Below, piece by piece: positions 18,680 through 27,324 of a stretch of 64,000 nt of DNA (position 1 is its first letter; each line of letters opens with the position of its first letter). Source of the DNA: Bacteroidota bacterium. Its GTDB lineage: Bacteria > Bacteroidota > Bacteroidia > AKYH767-A > OLB10. The stretch is from NCBI GenBank assembly GCA_016714535.1, contig JADKDR010000012.1, forward strand, positions 1 through 64,000, given 5' to 3'. The position numbers and the translations under genes were made by a program. The notes below the pieces were generated by a model. It saw only the letters and a program-made list of their open reading frames with translations. It was not told the DNA's origin and searched no databases.

Positions 18680-20308
18680 TTACTCAATTTTAAGAATGGT
18701 GGCCTTTTTAAGTTGTTCAAATTCTACTTCAACCGCGTAGGTACCGGCACTTAATCTAACCTGGTCAATCAGAAATTTATTGCTTCCTTTAAGTAGTTGT
18801 ATTTTCTTTTTCCAAATTGTTCGGGTAGAACCTACTTCATATAAGGTTGCTACCGCCTCCCCTGCATTAATTGCGTTAAATTGAAATGTAAAATAATCGG
18901 CAGCCGGATTGGGATAAACGATAAGATCGTATATGGTATTAGTTACAGGTAAATCGTTTATTTTGGTTGCCGAAGGATCTACCCAAACCCGGTACACCGT
19001 GCTTACTGCTGAACTCACCCATACTCCGGTTTTACTGATATTGGGTGCCGGACTTTTAATACCGCCTGCTATATATCCAACCAGTGTATTGCCCGAAAGG
19101 GCATTTAATTTTATCACTCCATTATCATACATATCAACACCATCTGCCGGAATAAAATGGGCATTGGTACCAAGCAATGCAGGCATGCGCACGCCAAAAG
19201 CGGACTCAACCATACTGCTGTCGGATTTACGAACTACCTTGCTAATGGTATTTACAAAAGGCACCATGGTGTCAATAACTGGTTGCGAGGTAATACTATC
19301 GAGGTAGTACAAACTCATGCCACCAAAAAATACGTTATGCATGTCGTTGTTCACAGCATCGTATACAGGCATAGTTGCTGTATGATACTGATTCAGATTT
19401 TGATTAAAATTAGGTATCAATTGCCAACTGCCGGCACTGTCAATATTAATGCAATCTAAAAAAGGCAGGTCGGCTTCATATCTGAAAACTCCTGTAAAGG
19501 CTGTATGGCCTGGTTTACCATTGGGAAATATCTGTGGTACCAGATTATAATCTCTGCGGTGAAAATTAAGCGAATCGTAAACAGTAGTATAATTGGCTAT
19601 TCCCAAATAATTGTTGGTGTCTATAATTTCAAAACTGCGAATTTGATTCGTATAATGTTGCACATAAAATCCGGAAGAATCATTCTCTGAATAATAACCA
19701 TCGAACCGATGTCCAAATACAATTGAAAAGCGGTTATCGCGCAACATCATTTGCCCGCCTGTTACGGCCATAACGGTGTCGGTATAGGTTTTAAACAAAG
19801 CTTCGGCACTGGTCTGCGAAATCACATCACTTATTAAGCGGTTTAGATTAACAGCAGTAAGCAAAGGAAAGGTAATATAATCGAAACTAGCCGAGCCGAA
19901 GCCATACCCTCCTGAAATGTACAAGATGCTATCGCGTTGCAGAAACTGATAAGATGATGCGGTTAAATGGTCGTAAAGGGCTGAGTTATAAGCGGCAACA
20001 GATTGGCTATAGACCACATCATTTTTATAATCAATAACATAAATATTCTGATTTGCTCCGGCCAATGGAAATCCATTGGCGGGTTGAAAACCATGCAATC
20101 CATTAACTCTCCCTCCTATCAATATCCAATATCCATTATGATGTGAAACTGCACCCGAATGCCATGCCGGCATTACGGTTATTGGAGCGGTATCTATTTG
20201 TATGGCAAAAGATGACTGCGCATAAACCACCGGGCTATTGCAAATAAAAAAGGTGGTTAAAAAAAAACAAGGCACTAAAAATGCCTTGTTAAATAATGTT
20301 ATTCGCAT
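18680..20308 (-). CDS. Secreted Kelch-like beta-propeller protein with T9SS sorting domain
   Basis: The protein has 542 residues. An N-terminal signal peptide (FLTTFFICNSPVVYAQ) is followed by repeated propeller-like blades (WHSGAVSHHNGYWILIGGRV, DSILYISGGYG, AVTGGQMMLRDNRFSIVFG, NNDMHNVFFGGMSLYY, TLVGYIAGGI) with the Gly-Gly pairs typical of Kelch repeats. The end from about residue 460 is a T9SS type A sorting domain (IYDLIVYPNPAADYFTFQF, LSAGTYAVEVE, KKATILKIE). It should be exported through Sec and then anchored or released by the type IX system. It lies 8 bp after the gene at 20317-21660, so the two are probably one transcript. The ligand is unknown. Confidence 0.82.
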   Translation of the reverse strand: MRITLFNKAFLVPCFFLTTFFICNSPVVYAQSSFAIQIDTAPITVMPAWHSGAVSHHNGYWILIGGRVNGLHGFQPANGFPLAGANQNIYVIDYKNDVVYSQSVAAYNSALYDHLTASSYQFLQRDSILYISGGYGFGSASFDYITFPLLTAVNLNRLISDVISQTSAEALFKTYTDTVMAVTGGQMMLRDNRFSIVFGHRFDGYYSENDSSGFYVQHYTNQIRSFEIIDTNNYLGIANYTTVYDSLNFHRRDYNLVPQIFPNGKPGHTAFTGVFRYEADLPFLDCINIDSAGSWQLIPNFNQNLNQYHTATMPVYDAVNNDMHNVFFGGMSLYYLDSITSQPVIDTMVPFVNTISKVVRKSDSSMVESAFGVRMPALLGTNAHFIPADGVDMYDNGVIKLNALSGNTLVGYIAGGIKSPAPNISKTGVWVSSAVSTVYRVWVDPSATKINDLPVTNTIYDLIVYPNPAADYFTFQFNAINAGEAVATLYEVGSTRTIWKKKIQLLKGSNKFLIDQVRLSAGTYAVEVEFEQLKKATILKIE

Positions 20309-20316
20309 ATAACTAG

Positions 20317-21660
20317 TTACTGCTTAGGTTTAAGTAATTGTTGTGTTTGATCTGTTTCTTGCGAGGCCGTATTTTCGTCATCTTCATTTATCAACTGCTT
20401 GTCGGCAGTTGTTCCGGGATGTGGGCCATTACCCCCTTGCTTGGGTGGCGAAGGAACCTGATTAGTAGGCTTAGACGTTCCCGACTTGGGAGCCTGTTGC
20501 TTTTGAATTACTGCATCTCCCGATGTACCAAGAATGGTTTTCATAGCTGTGCGTATCATGTCAAGTGAATCGCGAAGCTGCTGATTATCTGTTGTAAGCT
20601 TTACGGTTTTCTCTCTTTCTTGTTTTAAGGTTTTGCTAAGGGTGATTAATAAATCTCCATTTTCATCCCCTTTAATCATGTCACGATATTTAGCAAGGTC
20701 CTTGGTGGCAAAGATGGTGCTATCTACCCGTGCCTTTTGTATCGACACTTCGTTTTGCAATACGGCAATCTGTGCTTCGTATCCCTTCTTCATAGCCTCC
20801 AAATCATTGTCTTCGCCTTTCATGGCATCAATGGTCTTGCGCAACATGTTGTTATCCTCTTTTAGCTTGTTGATTTGAGTTTTCAATTGAATAATAGACT
20901 CTGCCAATGCCGAAATATCTACGTCATCGGTATTACCTCCACTGGTTTGCTGATTCGAATTTTGGGCTTTTGTTTCAGTAGCTGTATGTGTTGCCTGATA
21001 GGAATTATTATTCGTAAAAAAGTACAAAAAATCTACTTTGCCTTTAGTGGTTTGTCCTATCACCACACCTACCTTACCTGAGGCATAGGTATTATCATTT
21101 AAAGTCTGTACAAAAGTATTGTTTATGAGCAGATCGAAATTGCTATTAGAAGTTCTAATTTCAATCAGGTTGGGCATACCAACTTCAACAATTGCAGAAT
21201 GCTTAAGCCATCCACCATTTTTAGGGTCACCGGTAAGAAGTTTGTAGGTGCTTCCATCTAGGCGCCTAACCCGATATTCTTTGAACTTATTAAGTTCAAA
21301 CAAATAACAACCCTTGTTGCTCGGTTGCGAATTAAATATTAACCCAATTGCGGTTTCATCGGTTCCAGATTTTTCTATTTTGAGGGACGTGACTAAACGA
21401 TACGTTTCGTAGCCGGTTTCATAATTTGAAACTACTGCATACGGAGAAACCATAATCTTACGATTAAGGATGTATTCTCCATCCTGTATCACAAATAAAT
21501 TTTCATTGTTAGAAACGGTTGACCAGTAACTATTACTGGATGTTTCGAAATTTTCTGATACAATCAACTTATCAAACTTTTCATTTACAAGCTGAGCATT
21601 TGCCGTATTGTGCCACATCCAAGCACCAAGGATTACTGCACATTGATAAATTCTCTTCAT
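20317..21660 (-). CDS. Secreted protein with LamG/DUF1080-like domain and C-terminal coiled coil
   Basis: I place the start at 21660 (MKRIYQCAVILGAWMWHN) because it gives a clean signal peptide ending at NAQ, 30 bases inside a longer open frame, and the complement there shows AAAAGGA just upstream. It has 447 residues. Residues about 22-220 form a concanavalin-like jelly roll (SYWSTVSNNENLFVIQDGEY, GLIFNSQPSNKGCYLFELN, FDLLINNTFVQTLND, SGKVGVVIGQTTKGKVDFLY), as in DUF1080 proteins. Residues about 245-380 are predicted coiled coil (LAESIIQLKTQINKLKEDN). A Pro/Lys/Gln-rich tail ends the protein. No T9SS domain is visible. It precedes the Kelch-like gene by 8 bp and probably acts with it at the cell surface; the exact role is unknown. 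Confidence 0.75.
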   Translation of the reverse strand: MKRIYQCAVILGAWMWHNTANAQLVNEKFDKLIVSENFETSSNSYWSTVSNNENLFVIQDGEYILNRKIMVSPYAVVSNYETGYETYRLVTSLKIEKSGTDETAIGLIFNSQPSNKGCYLFELNKFKEYRVRRLDGSTYKLLTGDPKNGGWLKHSAIVEVGMPNLIEIRTSNSNFDLLINNTFVQTLNDNTYASGKVGVVIGQTTKGKVDFLYFFTNNNSYQATHTATETKAQNSNQQTSGGNTDDVDISALAESIIQLKTQINKLKEDNNMLRKTIDAMKGEDNDLEAMKKGYEAQIAVLQNEVSIQKARVDSTIFATKDLAKYRDMIKGDENGDLLITLSKTLKQEREKTVKLTTDNQQLRDSLDMIRTAMKTILGTSGDAVIQKQQAPKSGTSKPTNQVPSPPKQGGNGPHPGTTADKQLINEDDENTASQETDQTQQLLKPKQ

Positions 21661-22231
21661 TCCTTTTAGGTTTTTACAAACAACATTCAATTAATTTAAT
21701 ATTTAAGGAGAAGGGAGGGTAATGGGGGAGCAATATAGAATTAATTTTTGAAACAACAAGTCAATAGGCTATAATTGGTTCAAAGTTATAAACAAGTGTA
21801 GCGGTTTTTCTACGCATTGATAATTCTACTGCTTACCTGTAAGTATGTTAGTAACCCATGCACCTCGGGGTTATATATTAAGTAAAAATCATGCCAATGC
21901 ATTTTTGCTTCCATTTCTTTTACCACATAAAGCATAACCTTGACCATCAACAGTTGCCTTTACAAGATTTTCAACAGATAAATGCAATGTTTACAACAGC
22001 TTATAGTATTGGTGAGGCAATTAAATCCTAAAAAATTTATTCATCTGTAATGCGAAGGCGACTAAACGCTAAAAAAAATAAAATCTATCAATTACCCAAG
22101 AGTAGCTGCAACTAAAAACATATACGGTGTTAGTTACAACAGCTGGCAAATAATAAATTCTTAAAAAAACCAACAACAAGGCATTGCATTTTAATCTGAA
22201 TTTCCTTTAATTTACCATTCCAATTAACCTA
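21661..22231. other. Divergent intergenic stretch
   Basis: 571 bp between two divergent transcription units. It is AT-rich. I see no gene, RNA or repeat, and no -33/-7 pair I would trust. Confidence 0.5.
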
Positions 22232-22777
22232 ATGAATAACCCTGATACCATTTCCGAAGAAGCTTTTGTGCATCAACTACGCGAAGGAAACCGCGAAGCA
22301 TATGAGCATTTATACAAACATTATAGTGCGATGTTGTTTGGCATTATTTTGCGAATTGTAAAGGATGAAGAAGATGCCCAAAACCTCTTACAGGATTGCT
22401 TTGTTAAAGTATGGCGCAACATGAGCATATATGATCAAACCAAAGGAAGATTTGCAACCTGGCTTATTAATATTGCCCGCAACACATCTATCGATTTTAC
22501 CCGCTCGGCTTATTCTATAAAGAAAACGCAAAACAAAAGCATCGAAAATTACGCAATTCAGGAAATGAAGTTTTTACAAACTACCCACGAAGATGCCATA
22601 GGTGTAAAAAAAATGGTGCATGGTTTACAACCTGAACACAAGCAAATGATAGCGTTAATGTATTTTGAAGGATATACTCAACAAGAAATATCGGATGAAT
22701 TTAGCATACCCCTTGGTACGGTAAAAACACGAACGCGTGCTGCCATGCAGGAACTGCGTAAAATTTTTAATTCATGA
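22232..22777 (+). CDS. ECF-family RNA polymerase sigma factor
   Basis: The protein has 181 residues. Sigma region 2 spans roughly residues 25-95 (HYSAMLFGIILRIVKDEEDA, then QNLLQDCFVKVWRN, WLINIARNTSIDFTR). Sigma region 4 spans roughly 125-178, with the helix-turn-helix YTQQEISDEFSIPLGTVKTR. There is no region 1.1 or 3, which defines the ECF group. The stop overlaps the start of the next gene by 4 bp (ATGA), which implies translational coupling to the cupin protein, its likely anti-sigma partner. The regulon cannot be inferred from this window. Confidence 0.93.
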   Translation: MNNPDTISEEAFVHQLREGNREAYEHLYKHYSAMLFGIILRIVKDEEDAQNLLQDCFVKVWRNMSIYDQTKGRFATWLINIARNTSIDFTRSAYSIKKTQNKSIENYAIQEMKFLQTTHEDAIGVKKMVHGLQPEHKQMIALMYFEGYTQQEISDEFSIPLGTVKTRTRAAMQELRKIFNS

Positions 22778-23346
22778 GAAAGAAAACAGAGATTACAAAA
22801 AAGGAAATTGGAGATTGGATAGACAATTCATCGGCCGAAGAAGTGAATGCAGTAGAAAATATACTTGTCGATTTTGCAAGCACCTATGCCGAAAAGGTAC
22901 CTGAAGATTCAGGCAAAAAAATACTGGCAAACCTTGAAACGCTAATTGCCATGCAACAAAATTATGTGAAACCCAAGGCCGGTCAGTATCCATGGTTAAC
23001 CTCGGATGCCAATTTGCTAGTTTGGGAAGAACTGGTGAAAGAAATAAAACCACCAACTGATTTTGATAATATCCATTTGCATAAACTTTTATCTGATGAT
23101 AAACGCGATTTGTTCGTAGCCTGGGTAAAACAAGAAGTCCCCGAAGAAGTACATCACGATTTAAACGAAAGCTTCATCATACTTGAAGGATCATGCAACT
23201 GCAACATCACAGATACAATAGGAGTTAGTCGGAAAGTACATATGCGCGAAGGAGATTATATTGCTTTTGGTCTTGGCGAGAATCATGATATTTTGATTAC
23301 CACAACCAAACCTGTAAAAGCCATTTTACAATGGGCCAAAGTTTAA
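22774..23346 (+). CDS. Cupin-type soluble anti-sigma factor
   Basis: The protein has 190 residues. Residues about 8-70 resemble the N-terminal anti-sigma domain seen in Bacteroidota RskA-like proteins (SSAEEVNAVENILVDFA). Residues about 85-188 are a cupin barrel, with VPEEVHHDLNESFIILEGSC carrying the two His and one Glu of motif 1 and HMREGDYIAFGLGENHDI as motif 2. No membrane helix is present, so unlike RskA it should be cytoplasmic. It lacks the HxxxCxxC zinc motif of ChrR. It overlaps the sigma gene by 4 bp. I infer that it holds the sigma factor and releases it on ligand or metal sensing by the cupin. Confidence 0.78.
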   Translation: MRKKTEITKKEIGDWIDNSSAEEVNAVENILVDFASTYAEKVPEDSGKKILANLETLIAMQQNYVKPKAGQYPWLTSDANLLVWEELVKEIKPPTDFDNIHLHKLLSDDKRDLFVAWVKQEVPEEVHHDLNESFIILEGSCNCNITDTIGVSRKVHMREGDYIAFGLGENHDILITTTKPVKAILQWAKV

Positions 23347-23352
23347 ATAAGC

Positions 23353-23838
23353 ATGAGCGAAAAAGATTCTATATATGAAAATTTGAAAGCTGCCACCACC
23401 GACACGCTTGATACAATTTCTGCAGGTATCGAATCATCCATCGAATCGTTTAAAAAAACAATAAACAACATTCCCGATTTTGCACAAATGGGTCGTGAAA
23501 AGATGTATGACTTTACAAATCATCTGCTCAACTTTAGCCCATTAATTGAAAAAGCGGGTTACCAAACCACCGGAGTAACCGTTAATATCGGGTTGCCACC
23601 GAAGATAATTTTTCATCTACGCAAATTTGCCGACCTTAATGATTATGAAATAGAAACTATTCTAAAAGAAAACAGCGATAAAGAAATATTGGTAATGATG
23701 ATACGTGCCATAGAAGCAGCCGATAAGTTTCAACAAAAAATTACTACTGGTAATTTTAAGGTTGCCGAAATAAATATCGAAGTATCCATTCCACCAGCAG
23801 TTGAAGTAACGCTTAAGAACATGGATTTGAAACAGTAA
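23353..23838 (+). CDS. Conserved hypothetical protein in the ECF operon
   Basis: The protein has 161 residues, starting 7 bp after the cupin gene. It has no signal peptide or membrane helix. Residues 1-40 are amphipathic and Thr/Ser-rich (TTDTLDTISAGIESSIESF). The middle carries LINFSPLIEKAGY-like sequence (NFSPLIEKAGYQTTGVTVNI) and then GLPPKIIFHLRKF. A repeated pattern of beta strand plus PP appears again near the end (INIEVSIPPAVEVTLKNM), which suggests two related halves. I know no function for it. The tight spacing suggests it is controlled by, or feeds into, the sigma factor. Confidence 0.7.
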   Translation: MSEKDSIYENLKAATTDTLDTISAGIESSIESFKKTINNIPDFAQMGREKMYDFTNHLLNFSPLIEKAGYQTTGVTVNIGLPPKIIFHLRKFADLNDYEIETILKENSDKEILVMMIRAIEAADKFQQKITTGNFKVAEINIEVSIPPAVEVTLKNMDLKQ

Positions 23839-23847
23839 ACTTATCAG

Positions 23848-24204
23848 ATGAAAAATCTTTTATTAGTTGTTACCATACTTTTAGTGGGTACTTGCCGCAA
23901 AGCCATCGACTGCAAGCATTTTGACGAGAATAAAATTCCTACTTGCATTCAAAATAAAATAACTGAATATAAAAGTAAGGCAAAAAAAAATCCTCCAGTA
24001 AGCATATATCAATATTGTTATAATGGAAAAAAAGTTTTCTACGTAACATCTTACTGTTGCGATATTCCATCGGAATTGCTGGATGATAACTGTAACACCC
24101 TTTGCTATCCGGATGGAGGCATAACAGGTAATGGCGATGGTAAATGCACTGATTTTTTCGACAAGCGAAGCGATGAACATTTGGTTTGGAGAGATAACAG
24201 GTAA
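23848..24204 (+). CDS. DUF6970-type small Cys-rich exported protein
   Basis: The protein has 118 residues. The N-terminus is a signal sequence (KNLLLVVTILLVGTC); the Cys could be a lipobox Cys, though Thr at -1 is unusual. The mature part has seven or more Cys and the family pattern YNGKKVFYVTSYCCDIPSEL, then CYPDGGITGNGDGKCTDFF, ending HLVWRDNR. The function is unknown. It is the last gene of the ECF operon (10 bp after the previous one) and 7 bp before the SRAP gene, so read-through is possible. Confidence 0.75.
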   Translation: MKNLLLVVTILLVGTCRKAIDCKHFDENKIPTCIQNKITEYKSKAKKNPPVSIYQYCYNGKKVFYVTSYCCDIPSELLDDNCNTLCYPDGGITGNGDGKCTDFFDKRSDEHLVWRDNR

Positions 24205-24211
24205 GTAATTT

Positions 24212-24940
24212 ATGTGCTATAATATCAGCTATCTGGAAGCACGTGCAGAACGCGTAAAAAAACATTACGGAGTACAACATAAGTTGCCGTTACTTATAGA
24301 AAACGTATATCATATTAGTGGATTCGCGCATCCCCAGGTGCCGGTAATTACTAGCGAAGAACCACACTTGTTGCAAGCAATGCAATGGGGTCTTATTCCT
24401 AACTGGTGTAAAGATGAGGAACAGGCAATGCAAATTCGTGATCAAACATTAAATGCAAAATCAGAAACGATATTTGAGAAGCCATCCTTTCGCGCTGTAG
24501 CGCGAAAGCGTTGTTTAATTGTGGTTACAGGATTTTATGAGTGGCACACTTTAAATAAGCACAAGTACCCTTTTTATATTCACCTTAAAAATCGTGAGTT
24601 CTTTTCGCTTGGTGGCATCTATGATACATGGCTAAATAAGAATACAGGTGAGGTCATTAACTCATTTGCCATTATTACTGTTGCCGCAAACCCGCTGATG
24701 GCTCAGATACACAATACCATGAAACGGATGCCCTTTATTGTTCCTATTGCGAAGGAACAGGAATGGCTACAAAGCGATTTATCGAAAGATGATATAAAGG
24801 CTATGATGCTTTCTTACAATGAGCAAGAAATGGAAGCTCACACAATAAGCAAAAGAATTACTGATCGTAGTCAGTCAAATAATACTCCTGAAGTTATGGA
24901 ACCGGCTATTTATCCGGAACTTGCTATGTTTGGTTGGTAG
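24212..24940 (+). CDS. SOS response-associated peptidase family (SRAP/YedK) protein
   Basis: SRAP proteins (YedK, HMCES) crosslink covalently to abasic sites in single-stranded DNA through Cys2 and protect them. Cys2 is present after Met1. Other family marks are QWGLIPNWCKDE, the LNAKSETIFEKPSFR block with the active Asn and Glu, KRCLIVVTGFYEWH, and the catalytic His in IHNTMKRMPFIV. The length of 242 residues is normal. It lies 7 bp downstream of the DUF6970 gene on the same strand. Confidence 0.93.
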   Translation: MCYNISYLEARAERVKKHYGVQHKLPLLIENVYHISGFAHPQVPVITSEEPHLLQAMQWGLIPNWCKDEEQAMQIRDQTLNAKSETIFEKPSFRAVARKRCLIVVTGFYEWHTLNKHKYPFYIHLKNREFFSLGGIYDTWLNKNTGEVINSFAIITVAANPLMAQIHNTMKRMPFIVPIAKEQEWLQSDLSKDDIKAMMLSYNEQEMEAHTISKRITDRSQSNNTPEVMEPAIYPELAMFGW

Positions 24941-24946
24941 TTAAAA

Positions 24947-25303
24947 TTAAGCACTCATTTTAGTAATGCTTAGAACTTCCATTGCTGTTTTTTGATTGTA
25001 CTCGTTGGCAAGTTTCTTATAATTTACAAGGTCTATGATGGTGCCTATTAAACAAAGGCCACCAGTAAGCAGATATAATATTCCCATTCCAATTTGATTG
25101 GTTATAAAGCGCTGAATACCTGCAACGGCAAACAACCCAACAAGGGTACAAATCAAAATTGTTTGCGAGTCTTTTCGTTTACTTCCATACATTGACATAA
25201 ATGTTCTAAGTTGATTATCACTCAGGTCTTTGGTGTATTCATTCAAAAATAAAATCTCTTCAGGCTCTATGCCTGGAAGCATCATCATAAAGTTTCGTTC
25301 CAT
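24947..25303 (-). CDS. TM2 domain-containing membrane protein
   Basis: The protein has 118 residues. A cytoplasmic N-terminal segment (residues 1-45) is followed by two membrane helices: ILICTLVGLFAVAGIQRFIT and MGILYLLTGGLCLIGTIIDL. Between them is the TM2 signature (G-QRF---Q-G-GI-YLLTGG) with IDLVNY after the second. TM2 proteins are widespread and of unknown role. It lies 1 bp after the DUF2752 gene; the two often occur together in Bacteroidota, so I read them as an operon. Confidence 0.88.
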   Translation of the reverse strand: MERNFMMMLPGIEPEEILFLNEYTKDLSDNQLRTFMSMYGSKRKDSQTILICTLVGLFAVAGIQRFITNQIGMGILYLLTGGLCLIGTIIDLVNYKKLANEYNQKTAMEVLSITKMSA

Positions 25304-25304
25304 A

Positions 25305-25634
25305 TTAAGTTGATTTAAGTTTGTTACTGTTAAAAATATTGGTGGATAATGATTTGATACGCCAAAGTAAAATTATTGTTGCGGGAATTCCTAATTTATG
25401 ATATTGCCATGATGCATGAAAATCAAATCGTAAGGCACACCCAATGCTTCGACCAATACCGCAACCAGGGCAATAGTGAATTAGCAGCCATTGCGAAGGG
25501 CAAATGGGGTAATAGGTATCAGGAGGATTAATGGCCAAAAAAATAATAGCTGTAACCCAACTTATTAATTCGAAGTTATTAGCTATGACTTGCTTCAATG
25601 CTTTCCTTTCTTTTAATGCCTTTAAAAAAATCAA
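25305..25634 (-). CDS. DUF2752 membrane protein
   Basis: The protein has 109 residues. It contains one helix near residues 23-37, then PPDTYYPICPSQWLLIHYCP, with CPGCGIGRSIGCALRFDFHA as the DUF2752 hallmark, followed by a second helix (LGIPATIILLW). The paired Cys may bind a metal, but this is not established. It is encoded directly upstream of the TM2 gene. Confidence 0.85.
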   Translation of the reverse strand: MIFLKALKERKALKQVIANNFELISWVTAIIFLAINPPDTYYPICPSQWLLIHYCPGCGIGRSIGCALRFDFHASWQYHKLGIPATIILLWRIKSLSTNIFNSNKLKST

Positions 25635-25665
25635 CTTCTGACTACAATGTTAAGCATTGATAATA

Positions 25666-26547
25666 TTAACTGAACACTTCTTTGATTGCCGCGCTATACG
25701 TATTCTGCAATAAACCTACTATGGTCATAAGCCCTACTCCACCGGGCACTGGAGTAATGTAACTACATTTATCCTTTACATTTTCGAAATCTACATCGCC
25801 TGCAAGTCGGTAACCTTTGGTATTGGTTGTGTCTGTAACACGGGTAATCCCTACATCAATAACAACTGCGCCTTCCTTTATCATATCTGCCTTTACATAA
25901 TATGGTTGACCAAGCGCTGCAATTACAATATCGGCTTGCTGAACAAAGTGCGTAATATTTTTACTTCCGCTATGGCAAAGTGTTACAGTACAATTGCCGG
26001 GCGATGCTTTGCGCGACATAAGTACGCTCATTGGGCCTCCTACAATATTACTACGACCAAGTATTACGCAATGCTTGCCCTGTGTATCAATTTTATAGTA
26101 GTCAAGCAATAGAAGAATGCCCTTGGGTGTAGCAGGTAAATAACAAGGCTGTTGCTGCATCATACGACCGTTGTTTATTGGATGAAATCCATCTACATCT
26201 TTTGCAGGCTGAATAGCCTCGGTTACCTGTTGCACATTAATCTGCTTTGGCAATGGCATCTGAACAATAAATCCATCAATGGCCGGATTGTTATTTAATC
26301 CATCTATATGTTTAAGCAATTCGGATTGTGTAACATCTGCTGATAAGCGAATGAGGGTAGACTCAAATCCTATTTCATTGCAGGTTTTAATTTTGTTACC
26401 TACATATGCCTCCGAAGCTCCATCATTGCCGGCAATAATGGCGGCCAGGTGTGGTGCCTTCTTGCCAGAAGCAACGTGTGCGGCAACCTTAGCTTTTATT
26501 TCCTGTTTATAAAATGAGGAGGCTATTTTTCCATCTAATAATTGCAT
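25666..26547 (-). CDS. folD: Methylenetetrahydrofolate dehydrogenase/cyclohydrolase
   Basis: FolD interconverts 5,10-methylene-, methenyl- and 10-formyl-tetrahydrofolate in one-carbon metabolism. I start it at MQLLDGKIASSFYKQ (26547), not 30 bases upstream, because a TAnnTTTG box lies in between. It has 293 residues. The family blocks are present: EAYVGNKIKTCNEIG with the catalytic Lys, GFIVQMPLPKQINVQQV, DGFHPINNGRM, the Rossmann block CVILGRSNIVGGPMSVLM, and ITPVPGGVGLMTIVGL. The last block normally reads PGGVGPMT; here the Pro is Leu (codon CTT), a single-base difference. Confidence 0.95.
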   Translation of the reverse strand: MQLLDGKIASSFYKQEIKAKVAAHVASGKKAPHLAAIIAGNDGASEAYVGNKIKTCNEIGFESTLIRLSADVTQSELLKHIDGLNNNPAIDGFIVQMPLPKQINVQQVTEAIQPAKDVDGFHPINNGRMMQQQPCYLPATPKGILLLLDYYKIDTQGKHCVILGRSNIVGGPMSVLMSRKASPGNCTVTLCHSGSKNITHFVQQADIVIAALGQPYYVKADMIKEGAVVIDVGITRVTDTTNTKGYRLAGDVDFENVKDKCSYITPVPGGVGLMTIVGLLQNTYSAAIKEVFS

Positions 26548-26560
26548 TGTCTTTTTTTTA

Positions 26561-26568
26561 CAAATGTA
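26561..26568 (-). promoter_or_regulatory. Candidate -7 element for folD
   Basis: TACATTTG on the minus strand, 13 bp before the folD ATG. No TTG stands at the ideal distance (13 or 24 bp spacing only). It implies a very short leader. Confidence 0.4.
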
Positions 26569-26621
26569 TTTATTCATAATTCAAATCGCTAACAAACGTC
26601 TTTCGTTAAATAAAAAAAATC

Positions 26622-26629
26622 TATGTTTG
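26622..26629 (+). promoter_or_regulatory. Candidate -7 element for lolD
   Basis: TATGTTTG ends 4 bp before the lolD ATG. Transcription would start on or next to the start codon. Confidence 0.4.
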
Positions 26630-26633
26630 CCAC

Positions 26634-27290
26634 ATGTTGCTTAAGGTAATAGATATTACAAAATCTTACGGTGCCGTTAAGGTACTACAAGGTGTAAGTA
26701 TGCAAATGCAAGCTGGCGAAGTGGTTGCACTAACGGGTGCTTCGGGTGCGGGAAAAACAACATTGCTGCAAATTACCGGAACGCTTGACCTTCCCGATAG
26801 TGGTAAAATACTATTTAACGACAAAAATATTCTGGACTACTCTTCTACTCAGCAATCGCGATATCGCAATTGCGATATTGGTTTCGTATTTCAATTTCAT
26901 AACCTGCTACCGGAATTTAGTGCACTAGAAAATATTTGCATACCAGCATTTATATCGCAACAAAAAAAACATGTGGTAGAGAAACGTGCTCAGGATTTAC
27001 TCAATTATTTTGGGCTGGCACATCGTGCAGAAAATAAGCCCTCCCAACTATCAGGTGGCGAACAACAACGCATAGCCTTTGCACGGGCATTAATTAATAA
27101 TCCAAAACTTATATTGGCCGATGAACCTACCGGCAACCTTGATAGTGCCAATGCCAACGAAATGCATCAGCTTATTTTTAAACTTCGTAAAGACTTTGGT
27201 CAATCTTTTCTGATTGTAACACACAACCAAACATTGGCACAAATGGCCGACCGCAGCCTGCACATGGTAGATGGAAAAATAGTGGAATAA
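26634..27290 (+). CDS. lolD: Lipoprotein-releasing ABC transporter ATPase LolD
   Basis: The ATPase powers release of outer-membrane lipoproteins from the inner membrane by LolCE, or acts with a MacB/FtsX-type permease. It has 218 residues: Walker A GASGAGKTT (35-43), Q-loop FQFHNLLPEFSALENI, signature LSGGEQQRIAFARAL, Walker B LILADEPTGNLDS and H-loop VTHN. The Q-loop sequence and the LLPEF-SALEN pattern are typical of LolD/MacB ATPases. No permease gene is adjacent, which is common in Bacteroidota, so the symbol rests on family similarity. Confidence 0.88.
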   Translation: MLLKVIDITKSYGAVKVLQGVSMQMQAGEVVALTGASGAGKTTLLQITGTLDLPDSGKILFNDKNILDYSSTQQSRYRNCDIGFVFQFHNLLPEFSALENICIPAFISQQKKHVVEKRAQDLLNYFGLAHRAENKPSQLSGGEQQRIAFARALINNPKLILADEPTGNLDSANANEMHQLIFKLRKDFGQSFLIVTHNQTLAQMADRSLHMVDGKIVE

Positions 27291-27324
27291 TTACTTTGGC
27301 AAAACGTATATTATTACAGTTATA

